DNA of 64,000 bases from Boesenbergia rotunda (GCA_024364735.1 JAGFNQ010008258.1:56395-120394), one strand, 5' to 3'; positions 34,486-47,377 are shown, numbered from the stretch's first letter. The notes: generated by a model not told the origin, from the letters alone. A program made the numbers and translations.

Positions 34486-35615
34486 AAACCACACCTAATT
34501 ACACTACAATCATCCCAATGGTTTGTCCAATTCCATCTCGGTTGTGAGCCTCTTTCTTATACTTCTGCAAGGAACTGATAACATGATCTTCTGTGTGTCA
34601 CCACGCACCGTGTTATCTACAATGCAAAGTATGTGACATTTTGTGCATATACTAATATAAATATACATCATGTGATTTTGTAATTCTCTTTCAAAATGTT
34701 GATGTTCTTAACCAAAAGCAAGACTCTTAGTATACATCCTAACAATAACGTCGTCTCCCAATCGCCTATGTATCTGTTCGCGTGTGTTGTGGAGCCTGTT
34801 GCAAGTGTGCGCTTAAATATGTTTCATAAACATGCATAGTGGAAATACAAAAACTATAATAAATCCTAATTATTATAGTACACACCATACACATATAAGG
34901 ATAAATCATGTGCAAGACATAGCCATAACATAAAATTTTAAGATAATAATTATACATGCAAGTTCATTATTGAACCTTGTAGAGAGCGTTTGCAAGGCTA
35001 GCCTCCATCGGAATCAATGAGCAAGTTTAATGAAGCTTGCCTATACTTGTATCCATGTTAGTTATACTCCAGGCAACTTCGCTAAGTCACGAGTCATGTC
35101 TCCACTTCAGTACTCGTTGAAGGGGAGAGACGGAGCAATCCGAGAGAGGGATCATAGTCGAATTTGTAACTAGGGACAATTACATCTCGGCAGCTCAAAT
35201 CAATTAGCAATTACAACCTTTTGTAAGATGTGTATACTGAAAGACTTGCCACTTTTATATATGATCATCTTTATTTTGAAAAGAGAATCACAACAACACT
35301 AGGTGCCTGTTTATATTAGTACATACATGAAAGTCCTTTACTACGCATTGTAGATAACATGGTGTATGGTGTTATACGGAAGATCATATTATTAGTCCCT
35401 TGCCTAGTATAAGTAGAGGCTCACAACCGAGATGGAATTGGATAAACCATCGGGATGGTTGTAGTGTAATTAGGTGTGGTTGGTCTTGATCATAGAATTA
35501 CACTAGTGTGCTTTGAGTACATTGAGTAGGACCAAAACCAGAGGTTATCCAATTTGTACTGACTTGATAATTGGATAGGATCTAAGATTTTATTACGGAG
35601 TACGATCCCTATGTA
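34486..35615. repeat. inverted repeat with ~650 bp spacer
   Basis: Bases 34486-34662 are, with scattered differences, the reverse complement of 35311-35478. With the copia element removed, the left arm extends outward through 25236 to about 25085 and matches 35478-35615. Each arm is therefore about 310-330 bases, diverged but clearly alignable. The spacer (34663-35310) has no gene. LINE-type DUF4283 frames lie on the outer side of each arm, pointing away from it. Confidence 0.85.
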
Positions 35616-35808
35616 ACGCTGCCCCTTACGTGAGCGACGCGTTACTTTTTTTTTCTTTCATACATTATTGCATATGAAGCATAAATCCCTATAATCACGG
35701 CAGGTGGGGCGATTTTTGGCCTCTGGCGATTTTAAAGACGATTTGCGGCTCAGGCGCGCGTCGTCTTCACTGGCAGCTTCAGCCGCCGCCGGCCTTCTAA
35801 CGCCGGCG

Positions 35809-37635
35809 ATGAATCCTATTCAACCTCCCCTCCCCACCTCCACATCTCATTTCCCTCCTCTGCCTGTTCTCAGCGCGGAGCGCCAATTTGCTGTTGTTGG
35901 GACAAAGCCGACAGGAACGGAAGGGCTTTCATCTGCTAGTGCAAACCCTAATCTTAATCCTTCTATGGATAAGAACACATCAATGGCCCCTTCCTCTCCT
36001 TCGCAACAAACATCGGAGCAGATTCCATCATATGCGATAATCGTCAAGCCTGTTTCTCCTCGGACATCAAAGAAAAGCTTCGATGATATTGGCTCGGCTT
36101 TCAAGCCAATCATTATTTACAATAATAAACCAGGAATTTTCTACTCGGAGGAGGAAATTGCAGGTATGTCGAGCTCTTATCAATATGCTTTAATTGGAAA
36201 ATTCTCAGGTTGGCGCCCCAAGCAAGAGTTTATTCTTCAAGCTTTTCAAAATTTTGGTCTCTCTACCTCTTATAACATCCGTTTTCTGAGAGCCGGTTAC
36301 ATCTTCATACATTTAACCTCTAACGAGGATATGGCTCGTATTTGGGGTCGAGGAGTTTGGTTTATTGGGGGTGTTCCATTAAGAATTTTCAAATGGACGC
36401 CGCACTTTTCCTATGAAGCAGAATCATCAGTAGTTCCCATTCGAATTCAATTACCAGATTTGCCAATACATATGTTTAACAAACATAGTCTATTTTCGGT
36501 GGCTCATATCGTTGGCAAGCCAATCAAAGTTGATGAAGGCACTGCAAATGGTTCTAGGCTTTCGATTGCTCGCATTTGTGTAGAAATTGACTTATTGAAA
36601 CCCAGAGTGGAAGACTTTTGGATTGGCATTGGGGAAGAGAAGAGATTACAGAGAGTCATTTATGAAAAACATCCAAAATATTGCACTGATTGTAAGCACT
36701 TAGGGCATGCTATAGAGGATTGCTATGTTAATGGAAACAAACCTAAGCCATTGTGGAATTCTGATAAAAATGGATCAAACGTGATTGAAGTTGATTTAAG
36801 ATTGTCTTCAAACAGGGAAAAGGAGAATGAGCTAGCCTCGGCACACTTTGGCACGCAAGATGTCAATTTGTTCTTTAAAAGAGCTGAAAAACAGAAATGG
36901 GTTCAGAAAGGATCTCTATTAGATGCCCCTGGAATTAATCAGAGGTTAAATGTAAATGCTGTTAACTCCTTCCAGACATTGAATGATTTGGAAGAGGATA
37001 ATCAGGGTGAAACGTGTATCCCGGTTGGTCTTGTAGACAATGACAAGGCTCTTGATGATGCAAACAAAGTCACAAATAATAATAAGCAGGGGAATGGTAA
37101 TGTTAAGGTATCTATCAGTAACATACATTTAGTTGAAGTGGACAAGGAAACAGGAAAGCAGCAAGGTGGTTCATTTTCGGTTAAAGGTTTCAATTCAGTT
37201 GAACAGCTGGCAGAAGCTGGAAATGTTGGAAAATCTCAATCTGGCTCTCCTTATGATCCTTCATTGATAGAGGGAAATCTAATTGACGATTTAGATGTGG
37301 AAGAAGAAGGCAATTTTTGGGATGAGCAGGAAGAATCAAATTATTCAGAAATTTCAAAATATTTTGAGGAAGAAGATGATTTGAACACCAGAAATAAAAT
37401 ACATTTGCAAAGGCGATCATCTTTGGATCTGGCTAATAATTCAGATAAAGGTAATAAACAAAAAAATATTGATGCAATTTTGGAAAAACAGAACAGTGGT
37501 AAAACTGTTGGGAGAATAAATGTAAAGACTAAGACAACTGTATCGTCCAAAGCTCTTGAAATTCAGAATTCATATGGTAGAGGAACACTACAAGAATTTT
37601 TGCAATCAACAACACCCATTCGACAACGTTTTTAA
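35809..37635 (+). CDS. DUF4283/zinc-knuckle protein (LINE ORF1-like)
   Basis: The open frame reaches upstream to 35704, but its first ATG is at 35809 (MNPIQPPLPTSTSHFPPLP), which also matches the start region of the related copy at 23522. The 608-residue protein has a proline/serine-rich N-terminus, a DUF4283 domain (about residues 105-255, LIGKFSGWRPKQ, FIHLTSNEDMARIWGRGVW), a CX2CX4HX4C knuckle (CTDCKHLGHAIEDC, about 288-301) and a long acidic, asparagine-rich C-terminal part. Such proteins are ORF1 of plant L1 LINEs and bind RNA. No reverse transcriptase frame follows, because a CACTA-like terminus starts at 37586 inside the frame, so the last 16 residues are probably foreign. A host DUF4283 gene is the less likely alternative. 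Confidence 0.8.
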   Translation: MNPIQPPLPTSTSHFPPLPVLSAERQFAVVGTKPTGTEGLSSASANPNLNPSMDKNTSMAPSSPSQQTSEQIPSYAIIVKPVSPRTSKKSFDDIGSAFKPIIIYNNKPGIFYSEEEIAGMSSSYQYALIGKFSGWRPKQEFILQAFQNFGLSTSYNIRFLRAGYIFIHLTSNEDMARIWGRGVWFIGGVPLRIFKWTPHFSYEAESSVVPIRIQLPDLPIHMFNKHSLFSVAHIVGKPIKVDEGTANGSRLSIARICVEIDLLKPRVEDFWIGIGEEKRLQRVIYEKHPKYCTDCKHLGHAIEDCYVNGNKPKPLWNSDKNGSNVIEVDLRLSSNREKENELASAHFGTQDVNLFFKRAEKQKWVQKGSLLDAPGINQRLNVNAVNSFQTLNDLEEDNQGETCIPVGLVDNDKALDDANKVTNNNKQGNGNVKVSISNIHLVEVDKETGKQQGGSFSVKGFNSVEQLAEAGNVGKSQSGSPYDPSLIEGNLIDDLDVEEEGNFWDEQEESNYSEISKYFEEEDDLNTRNKIHLQRRSSLDLANNSDKGNKQKNIDAILEKQNSGKTVGRINVKTKTTVSSKALEIQNSYGRGTLQEFLQSTTPIRQRF

Positions 37636-37805
37636 AAAAAACGTTGTCTTTTTTTGTTTTACAACGTTTTTAGTGAAAAGCGTTGTCTATGTGTTTTACT
37701 TTTTAATAACGACAACGTTTTATAATGATGCGATGTGCTTAGTCTTGTGGTTTCGGATGAAAGACAACAATGTTACAAAAGCGTTTTTTAAAAGCGTTGT
37801 TGTAT
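37622..37805. repeat. left subterminal repeats of the CACTA element
   Basis: At least six acaacg or cgttgt words in both orientations (for example acaacgttttt, aagcgttgtc, gcgttgttgt) within 180 bases. In En/Spm, subterminal motifs bind the TNP1/TNPA protein. Confidence 0.85.
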
Positions 37806-40109
37806 TTCCCGCTAAAATAAAAAACACATCCCCTCCCTCCACCTCGCTCATTGCCAACCCTCGGCGGCTCGCGAAAAATCTCTCCGCGCTTCTTTTCTCC
37901 GAGAAATATCTCCCTCCACCTCCCTCCACCTCCCTCATTGCCACCTCCCTCGTCCTCTCCTCTCCACGAAATCGACATTGTGTACGATCTGGTGAACATA
38001 CATCTTCTCCTAGCTCACCACCAAGAAGTATCCTCCACGAGCTCTTCGTCCGTCGAGTGGAAATTGAACCCCAGCGGCAGCATCACGACGCTCGCCACTA
38101 CCCTCTCCATCTCTCTCTCTCGCAGTCGCCGACGTTCTAACTCTGTGGCGGTCAGATTTCAAGCTTCTGCTGGTGACGCTCGGGGAGAAGGGGGTTGCAA
38201 ATTACTACACCAAGGTACATCCTCCTCGAATCACACTTCTCTCTTACCGCTTTGGGAGTAAGATCGATAGATTCTAAAACCCTAGGCATTTTCCAGTTTA
38301 GGGTTTCCGAAATCCTTAAGGGTTTCTGAAATGGAATGTATGCTACTTCCAGATTCTCAGTGTCTGTTGCAACCCAAACCTGGAAGTACAACAGTATGCT
38401 ATTAGGTGTACTAGATCAGGTGTTCTAAGAATCTACGAATGAAATAAAAGATAACAGTATGCATAACGTATCCATTTTTCTTCACAGATGATGTTTTATA
38501 AAAGTACAACAGTATGCATTTTTCTTCACTCATAATGTTTCAATCTTTAGAATAAGACTGTCATTCACCGAAGATATTAGAATACAAGAGACTTTGATCT
38601 ATTCCGTAACATATATGTTGGGAGATATACAAATTCAGATTGAGAGGTTATCCAGTCTACATAATCAAAATATTATATTTGTTTTGCAGAAATTAAATGA
38701 TAAAATGGATCTTTTGTTCGGATGTTTTACTTGACTCTACTCGTTTATTTCTTGATAATGTTTCTGAAGAATTGAATCCATTGATTGATTAACAGACATT
38801 TACAAAAAAAGAGTCATCTATAGATAACAATATATTGGATTCCTACCTATGAAATTTCAGCCAAAAAATTTCTCTGTAGTAAACTACTAATCGAACTTAC
38901 TTATAGTTTGAAATGTGAATTGTTTGAATAATTTATCTAAGTTAGAAATTTAAGTTAATAGAAGAAGTTCTATTCGCTTAATCAATTATTCCCTCCTAAT
39001 CCTTTATTTGTTCGCAACTTCCTATGAATCAATACAAAAGAATTCCGGCTGACACCAGACAGAAGAAATGGTAATCTTTGGCAAACAAGTGAAAAAATAA
39101 TCACTGTTTCAAAATAAGGTGACATAAAAAAAAGCATCCCTCATTTTCTATATGTCGAATGGAGGATTTGTAAGATCAGTAATCCTTTCTATAAAGATTT
39201 CAATATTTTTTTTTAAAAATTTTTGACACTTTTCCTTTGTATTATCTTCCTCTGTATGACTATTACTAAGAATAGGATAAAAGCAACGAATTCCAAACAT
39301 CCTGCAAACATAAAGAAACATAAACAAAGCAATAAAAATTTTCCACATTTAGCCAACTTGATGTTAAGAAATTTTCCAAAATTTAGCCACATTAATAGAA
39401 ATGTATCTATTTAGCCACATTTAGCCACATTAATAGAAATGTATCTATTTAGCCACATTAATAGAAAATTTTCCAAAATTTTCCATATTAATAAAAAATC
39501 CAAAATTTTCCACATTTAGCCACATTAATAGAAATGTATCTATTTTAGATCTGATATATACCAAAATTTTCTGAATACAATGTTAGATATTGAAGCATAG
39601 CTTCTATTAAAAGACCTTTTAGTTGATATATTAAGAATTATCATCCTCTACTATCATCTTCTACGTGGAGATGGAATCAACCTAGTAATACATAAGGGAC
39701 TATTATACCGTCGAATCCATATTTAAAGCAACTAAGCATACATTGAGCCTCAATAAAATCTCTATCTTGTATATATATATATTTTGAAGATAATCCCAAG
39801 ATCTGCATTTTAAAGAAAGAATAATCTGTATTATTAGTCTAAATGAGATAGTAAAAGTAACATAGCCTATTATACAGTGTTCTACCTGCTTTTCTCTTGA
39901 GGAAATAAGCTAACACAATATCCAATTGTGTATTACTACATTATTTACTTCCTATGTTTTGCTAATCATACAGCTACATACAATTTTGATTAATTGTTTG
40001 AATATTTTGTTACTATTTCACACTATTATTTGTGTTAATATTTTAGATTTATTAATTACAGTTCCTTTTTAGGTATTAGCTCATCGTTGATTTATTAGTT
40101 AAAACAAGA
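37806..40109. other. CACTA 5' region without a recognised gene
   Basis: The first 400 bases (37815-38215) are C-rich and exon-like: CT-rich leader words, then a GC-rich stretch ending in a GT donor-like site, so this could be the first exon of a captured host gene or the TNP promoter region. The rest is AT-rich, with a local tandem repeat at 39383-39545. I assign no protein. Confidence 0.5.
39383..39545 (+). repeat. repeats of tagccacattaatagaaatg
   Basis: The phrase tagccacattaatagaaatg followed by tatctattt occurs three times, at about 39392, 39425 and 39518, with partial copies between. Confidence 0.85.
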
Positions 40110-42568
40110 ATGGACAAAGAATGGATGTCAAAGGATAGACTATCCCGTGAATATGAGAATGGAGTTGAGGCTTTCTTGATATTTGCATTGGAAAACAGTA
40201 ATGATCTGAATATGGGAATATCTTGCCCATGTGCAAAATGTGGTAATCTAAAGAAGAAAAATATACAAACTATAAGGGCACATCTGTATTGTAACGGTAT
40301 AGATATGACATATCATACATGGATATGGCACGGCGAAAGATCTACGATAGGGATTTCACAAAATGAAATTGATCCAGTAGGGCCTAGAGAATATGTTCGT
40401 GATGAACCAATAAATATGGTTCATGATACATATGATAGTTATGCTGAGAATCCAACCCAATTCAATAAGTTACTTGAAGACGCCGAGAAACCTTTATATC
40501 CTGGATGTACTAAATTTACAAGGTTATCTGCAATTGTGAAATTATTCAACTTGAAGGTCAAATATAGTTGGAGTGATAAAAGTTTCACTGATCTACTCAG
40601 TTTGTTAGGAGAAATACTTTCAGATGACAATGAATTGCCTTTATCTTTGTATGATGCAAAGAAAAGTTTATCTGCATTAGGGATGGATTATGTAAAAATT
40701 CATGCTTGCCCTAATGATTGTATCTTATACCGGAAGGAGTATGAGAATTTAACCAATTGCCCTACTTGCGGGATGTCGAGGTGGAAGTTGGGCCAAAAAA
40801 GTACGATAAAGGAAGGAGTTCCTGCAAAGGTTTTATGGTACTTCCCTCATATTCCAAGATTTCAAAGAATGTTTCGGAATAAAGATATATCTAAGCAGTT
40901 GACTTGGCATGCGGAAGACAGACTTTGTGATGGATATTTGCGCCATCCAGCTGATACACCTTCTTGGAAAACAGTTGATTGCAAGTGGCCAGATTTTGGT
41001 ATTGAGTCAAGAAATCTCAGATTAGCTATATCAGCTGATGGGATGAATCCCCATGGTTTAATGAGTTCTGCATATAGTTGTTGGCCAGTTTTAATGATTA
41101 CTTACAATCTTCCTCCATGGTTGTGTATGAAGAGGAAATTTATGATGCTCACATTGTTAATTTCTGGTCCCAAACAGCCGGGAAATGATATTGATGTTTA
41201 CTTAGCACCTCTAATTGATGACTTAAAAATCTTATGGGATATAGGTGTCGAAGCATATGATGCATATCAGCAAGAAACATTCCTGCTTAGGGCTATCTTG
41301 TTATGGACAATCAATGATTTTCCTGCATATGGGAACATGTCTGGATGTATTGTTAAAGGATATCATGCATGTCCGATTTGTGGTGAAGAAACCTATTCAA
41401 CAAGGTTGAAGCATGGTAGAAAAATGTCTTATACAGGTCATAGAAGGTTTCTACCAGCAACTCATCCTTATCGAAGGCAACGGAAGGCATTTAATGGGAA
41501 GCAAGAGTTGAACCCGGCACCTAAACCATTAAGTGGCGATGAGGTTTTTGAAAGAGTTGAAAGAATTAATTGTAATTGGGGAAAAATGAGTAGAAAGTCT
41601 CAATCGAATGATGATGTAAAATCATGTTGGAAAAAAAATCAATATTCTTTGAACTTGAGTATTGGAAACATCTACACATTCGACATGTTCTTGATGTGAT
41701 GCACATTGAAAAGAATGTATGTGAAAGTCTTATCGGAACGTTACTTGATATTCCAGGAAAAACAAAGGATGGATTAGCAGCGAGATTAGACCTTTTGGAA
41801 ATGAATGTAAGGACAGATTTGGCACCAAGGATGGGGGAGAAGAAAACATTTTTGCCAGCAGCATGCTATACACTTAGTAAGGATGAGAAAAGAAAAATTT
41901 TGAATTCGTTGTATGGAATACAACTTCCATCATGTTACTCATCCAATGTTAAAAACCTAGTGTCGTTGAAGGACTTGAAACTTGTTGGCCTTAAGTCACA
42001 CGACTACCACGCTTTAATTCAACAATTGCTTCCAGTGGTGATACGTGGAGTTTTGCCCAAACATGTCAGAGTCACTATCACTCGCTTATGTTTCTTCTTC
42101 AATATGTTATGTAATAAAGTGATATATGTCTCAAGATTGGATGATATGCAAAAAGAGATTGTGACAATATTGTGTTTACTTGAAAAGTATTTTCCCCCTT
42201 CATTTTTTGATATAATGATTCATTTAACTGTTCATCTAGTGCGGGAGGTGAAACTATGTGGACCAGTTTGGTATAGGTATATGTATCCATTTGAAAGATA
42301 CATGAAGATTTTGAAGGGTTATGTGCGAAATCGCAATCGACCTGAAGGGTGTATGGCTGAATGTTATATTGCTGAAGAGGCTGTTGAATTTTGCTCATAC
42401 TATCTGTCTAATGTGCACACAATTGGGATCCCATCAAGTCATCGACAAATAAAACTTACTCAGCCTTTATCAGGTGCAGTAGTCTGCTCCACTACTCACG
42501 ATGAGTTGACGCAAGCACATCGTTACGTATTGGCAAATGATGATGAGATTGATATCTATATCGAGTAA
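40110..42568 (+). pseudogene. CACTA transposase TNP2, split by a 1-base frameshift
   Basis: Start ATG at 40110 (MDKEWMSKDRLSREY). Domains: transposase-associated domain with zinc-binding CPCAKCGNLKKK (about residues 1-75), tnp2 transposase core with CPTCGMSRW, LTWHAEDR, LAISADGMNPHGL and YHACPICGEETYSTRL (about 200-450), then, in the next frame from 41624, the MHIEKNVCESLIGTLL block and a DUF4218 segment with RYMYPFERYMK and EEAVEF. TNP2 cuts the transposon ends. The first frame ends at 41699; a run of eight A at 41631-41638 would need one more A to connect the two. This may be a real mutation or a homopolymer sequencing error. Coding probably continues by splicing into the DUF4216 exon. Confidence 0.92.
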
Positions 42569-42645
42569 GAAATCTAACTTATTAATATTTTAATGTGGTT
42601 TGCTTACATTCTATTGGTTTTTTAATACCAAATAATTTGATTAGG

Positions 42646-43484
42646 GAAACATATGGCGTATTTGAATGAAAATTTTCCCTCGTAAGGCTAAGTCCAAGAA
42701 GTGGTTACAAGATGAGCATAATCGAACGTTTATTACTTGGTTGCGTGATCGTGTAAGTTACTTTAGTATTACATATTGGTATACAATCATTATCATATTT
42801 ATGCATAACTCAACGTTTTTTACATTAAAAATATAGGTTATTGATGTAGTTGACCATTCGACTCATCAAGTTTCAGAAAGATTGAAGTGGTTAGCTTGCG
42901 GACCCAACAAGCAAGTCCTAAAGTACTCTAGCTATTTGATTGATGGGGTTACTTATGCTACACAAGAGCGGGATGCTATACGAGTTGTTCAAAACTCCGG
43001 AGTCAGCTTAGTTGCAAAGACAATGCAAGTTGCAAGTGCAAAAGATAAAAAACCTATTGTGTCAGATATGGTTTTTTATGGAGTTATAGAAGAAATATGG
43101 GTAGTTGATTACCATAAATTTCAAATTCCAATGTTTAAATGTAATTGGGTGGAGCATAATAACGGTATTAAAGTAGATGATCTTGGTTTCACATTGGTAA
43201 ACCTCAATAGACTTGGATTCAAATCTGATGCTTTTATCCTGGCTAGCCAAGCAAAGCAAGTATTTTATATTGAAGATCCTGAAGATCCTTTATGGAGTGT
43301 TGTACTTGCAACACCAAACAGAGAGTACTTTGAATACCTACAAGGCGAAGAGTTAGAGGACACTGCTATCCACTATCAATGTTTTAGTAGGGGGTTAGCA
43401 TCAATGGATATTGACGGAGAAGATGATAATGAACCGCCATGTATTCGTGAAGACTGTGATGGAAGTTGGATTGACAATATTTAA
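42646..43484 (+). CDS. C-terminal exons of the TNP2 gene, DUF4216 domain
   Basis: A short exon with the words KSKKWLQDEHNRTFITWL (about 42690-42750) is followed by a GT...AG intron (about 42751-42837). A long exon follows, open to 43484. The latter carries the DUF4216 domain: SYLIDGVTYATQERD, VFYGVIEEIWVVDY, and PMFKCNWVEHNNGIKVDDLG. In plant CACTA elements this domain is the usual 3' part of the TNP2 gene, after DUF4218, so I read it as part of the same transcription unit. The protein ends in an acidic tail. The splice sites were chosen by eye. Confidence 0.8.
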
Positions 43485-43776
43485 TTACACAATTTCTACT
43501 TTTGAATTAAGTTTGTAAACATTTAACCTGTGGGGATAATTATGTGGACAATATAAGTTTCTGCTATTATCTTTCAATTTTTATCATACTGCTGTGAGTT
43601 TGTTGCTGTAAATTAATCTTGTTGCTGTAAATTTATCATATTGCTGTGCTTTTATCGTTTAATTTATCATGTTGCTGTGAGTTTATGCATGTCGCTAACT
43701 ACAACTTATGTTGCTCAGTATAAGTTGTTACAGATCAATGGCATCTACTAAAGCAAGTTGTGAAGGTGGTCAGTCA
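43312..43776 (+). repeat. segment duplicated directly at 47388-47862
   Basis: The end of DUF4216, the intergenic stretch and the first bases of TNP1 appear again right after the N gap. The later copy has two small insertions (9-10 and 2 bases). At 43777 the two copies part: the first jumps into the inverted TNP1 sequence. Confidence 0.95.
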
Positions 43777-43777
43777 T

Positions 43778-46700
43778 CTAAAAAAATGGAATTAGAAATT
43801 ATAGAAAATACAATATAATGTAAGCTACTTTTAAAAAAAACATCATTCCATGAACTTAAATCTAAATAGAATAATGATCTTGTATGATTCCAAACCTATT
43901 CAGAAATATGATCTTGAATGCACTCCGTCAACTCGGCCCGAACCTCATCAATTTGATCACGAGAGTAACCTGTTTTTGTGAACTGTGAACACAGACAAAT
44001 TAAATTGGCGAGTGGTTAATGGGAAAAACAATCAACACTGATCACTTTGCAATTCTAAATAGTTAATGTCAAAGAATTTGAGATAAGCTTAATATAGTTA
44101 CTATTGATCTCAGTGAATCTCTCTCGATAGTCTCAACTTCTTCAATAATTTGTTTCATGTATCTCATCACAAAAAAACCGCATTGTTTCGCATCCGGTTG
44201 TTGAGGAGCCTATATATGGTAATTATTGTCAAATAGTTAACGAAAATTATACACATTCCAATATATGTTAAACAAAAGTATACATACCTTAACTACTTCC
44301 CACTTAGCATTTTTTCTCCCTTTCCTTCCCTTGGTAGAATTAAACAAGCGTAATGCCCTTCATACGTTATGAATATTTGTTATATAAAATTTATATTAAA
44401 ATATAAATTTACTGACAGAAATCTGAACTCACATTTCCATTACGTATTTACAATCATCATCTCGAATGCGGGAACTAAGGGAATCCAACACATAAATAGT
44501 ATCCTTGTAAGGTTCAATTACACTGAGAATCCAATGGAAACTAGGCAAAGACATATGGTTAGATCATAAAATTTAATAAATTAGCGAATGGAAGCATTTT
44601 AAAGTGAAGTTTTATTTTGCACTTACCCGACATTACATGGCACCAAAACAATTTCATCTGATGATGCACCGGTTAGCCTATCAGCTAAAAGAGTTGCCCT
44701 TTGGTTCAGCGTTTCAAGCTTAGCTGTTTTGTCTTGTGCCATTTTTGCTAGAAATGGGATTTTGTGGGGATTCATAAATCTGAATTTCTTTGTAGTGTTA
44801 TCTTTCAGCTTCTTTTTATACAGACACCTATCAATGCAAAGAAAATAAAATTAAGATACGAAACAATAATGTAAAGCAAACATAAGGATCACTCATAATG
44901 TTTCATTAATGAATATAAAACATCATCTGTGAAGAAAATGTTTCTGAAATTGCTTAAATAATTTCACTTACCATATGTAGGCAACGATCAAATTTACTGA
45001 AATTGGCTCCAAATGATACAAAGAATTTATATCCTCAAGGTCCAGAAAAAGTTCACAATCTTCATCAAAAACTTCATTATCTAAACGCAGTGATATACAC
45101 CTTCCTCCATCTAGAGCATGCTTACTGTAACAATATAACATATGTAATGATCTTGGGACACTTGTTGACAAACTAGGTTTCTTTTGTGGTTGTTCAAACT
45201 TCTTCCTTCCAGGCTTCTAATAATATCAAATGTAAACAAGTTAGATAGCTAGGTTGAATAATAATACAGTCACAATTTAACTTGAACTATAATAACTCAT
45301 ATACCTTCTCTTGCTTCACAATCTGCTGTTCAGGCCAAGCCACAACAGATCCTATGGCATCACCAATGACTTCACATTCACTTGGAATTGGATATGGCAA
45401 ACGAGCTGATTTGTCCACTGCTTGATCAATGGAGACTCGAATGCAATTAATGGGAAATGGAACACCATGAAGCATTTTATCCTGTCCATTGAAACCAACA
45501 ATTGTACCATATGCAGCAATATTTGTGGCAGATTCCAATGTCAGCGCAACTGATTGACCCTAAAATATAAAAAGGCATTTCGATTATTTTCAGTTTATAA
45601 CGCTATACTAAAAATGAATATAACTATAACTTTGCTTTTATTATACCTGTAACACATCATCTTTACGGATAATCTGTACATCATCTTCGTCAATATTCAT
45701 CTGATGAAACTTCACCGAGCAACTACCTTTGTCATCAATTGAATTTTCCCATGCACCCCTTTTATGCATCATAGCTTCAAGTTTTTGGATGCGTACATCT
45801 TGTTGTGAAATTTGCATCTTCGCCTCCTGCATCTCCCTTTTATGCTCAGCGATTATTTCTAGGGTAACATCAAATTTCTTCCTTGTTCTAGGAACATTGA
45901 AATAGATTGTTGGGTTGATATGACCTCCTATACCCCGCACGCGGCCAGCAATTTCTTGAGTATCAAGTGCCTTGGTCAGAATATCCTCTTTTGGTCCTTC
46001 AATTTGCAGCTTACCCTCCCTCTTTTGTTGTATATATTCATCCTGTTATGCAACATTAAAAGAAATTATTATTATACAAGGTATCATTTTATTAAATTTA
46101 CAGGTTTTATGTATTGTTAATTTGCTTACAATCTTGTGGACTGTGTTCACCAAATCTTCTCCTTGAAACTCTCCTCCTTTGTTGGCGCGTCCTTTCTTCC
46201 ACATAATAGCTCTGTTGATGTCTTTATCATCACATAATTCATTCGCCTACAACAAAGAAAAATCAAATGACAAATGTGAAATAATTTTATGTGAATCATT
46301 TGGAATGGTTCTTAAAGGAAATATAGTTTACAAATACTTACAATTTCTTCAGCAAAGCGTGCATATCCTTTGCGTGAGAGTCGATGAGGATATCTATTCT
46401 TTTTCCTTCGCTCTTTATTATCATCACTGAGTTTCTAGTTATTTCAAGCATGGGATATATCAAATTTGAATAATACATAGTGACTTTTGGTCGAACAGTT
46501 TCAAAAGAAAATATATTAAGAAACTTACAATGAATTCTTCTGAAATCCGACTAATGACAAACGCACGCCAATCTTCTCTTGTAATTTCAAAGCCAACAGG
46601 TGGCTCATTCAGCTCCTCAGGTTTGTCACGCCTGCTCATAATGAATTTTTGGGTGAGATGGGTTTTGTATTGCCTCCACTTACTGTTTGCAGATCTCAAA

Positions 46701-47377
46701 CATCCCTTTTTCCACCTTGAATCCACATTATACATCAACTGTACATCACATAAGTGGAAAACATTAATAAGATTAACACAGACGACATTAAATATATATA
46801 ATTAGAAGGTAAAGATTATAATTGTTAAAAATTGCTAACTTACATTCACTGATTCCCATATTAATTCTTTACTAGCAGCTGGGACATGCTTCCATGTCTT
46901 GTATTTAATATTAATTTTTTGCCGAGCCAGCACACCAATGTAACTTTGCATCGCTACAGCAGCTGGTCCTATCGGTTGTCCTAATTGATTGAATGACACA
47001 TCCTTTCGAATACCTTGCATTCTTTGCTTCGAAAGCTTATCTAACTGTGTCCGACCTCTAGAAGTTCTTGAGGTGGTGGTTTCTTTGGAATCCGCCACTC
47101 TATCAACCTCGCAACTCTGTTCAATGTCATCTATTCTGACTTCTTTGCCCTTATTCTCCAACTTAGCAATTTGGCTTATTCTTTTACTCTTCCGAACTGA
47201 CTGACCACCTTCACAACTTGCTTTAGTAGATGCCATTGATCTGTAACAACTTATACTGAGCAACATAAGTTGTAGTTAGCGACATGCATAAACTCACAGC
47301 AACATGATAAATTAAACGATAAAAGCACAGCAATATGATAAATTTACAGCAACAAGATTAATTTACAGCAACAAACT
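43778..47377 (-). repeat. inverted copy of 47684-51284 (left arm, 3.6 kb)
   Basis: The stretch is the reverse complement of 47684-51284, nearly base for base, with scattered substitutions and single-base indels. It ends exactly at the 10-N gap. Confidence 0.97.
43896..47236 (-). CDS. TNP1-like protein with Ulp1 (C48) protease domain, intron-containing, left copy
   Basis: Start ATG at 47236 (MASTKASCEGGQ), last exon ending near 43896. Exons separated by GT...AG introns can be followed by comparison with the other arm. They encode a plant transposase (Ptta/En/Spm) domain (YIGVLARQKINIKYKTWKHV, SRWKKGCLRSANSKWRQYK), a coiled-coil stretch, a domain with ATNIAAYGTIVGFNGQDK, and a C-terminal Ulp1-like cysteine protease: FHWILSVIEPYKDTIYVLDS supplies the His and Asp, and AKQCGFFVMRYMK the Cys-Gly. 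The exon with MRGIGGHINPTIYFNVPRT is open here but frameshifted in the other copy. Many plant CACTA and Mutator elements carry such proteases; their role is not settled. Exon limits are by eye. Confidence 0.8.
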
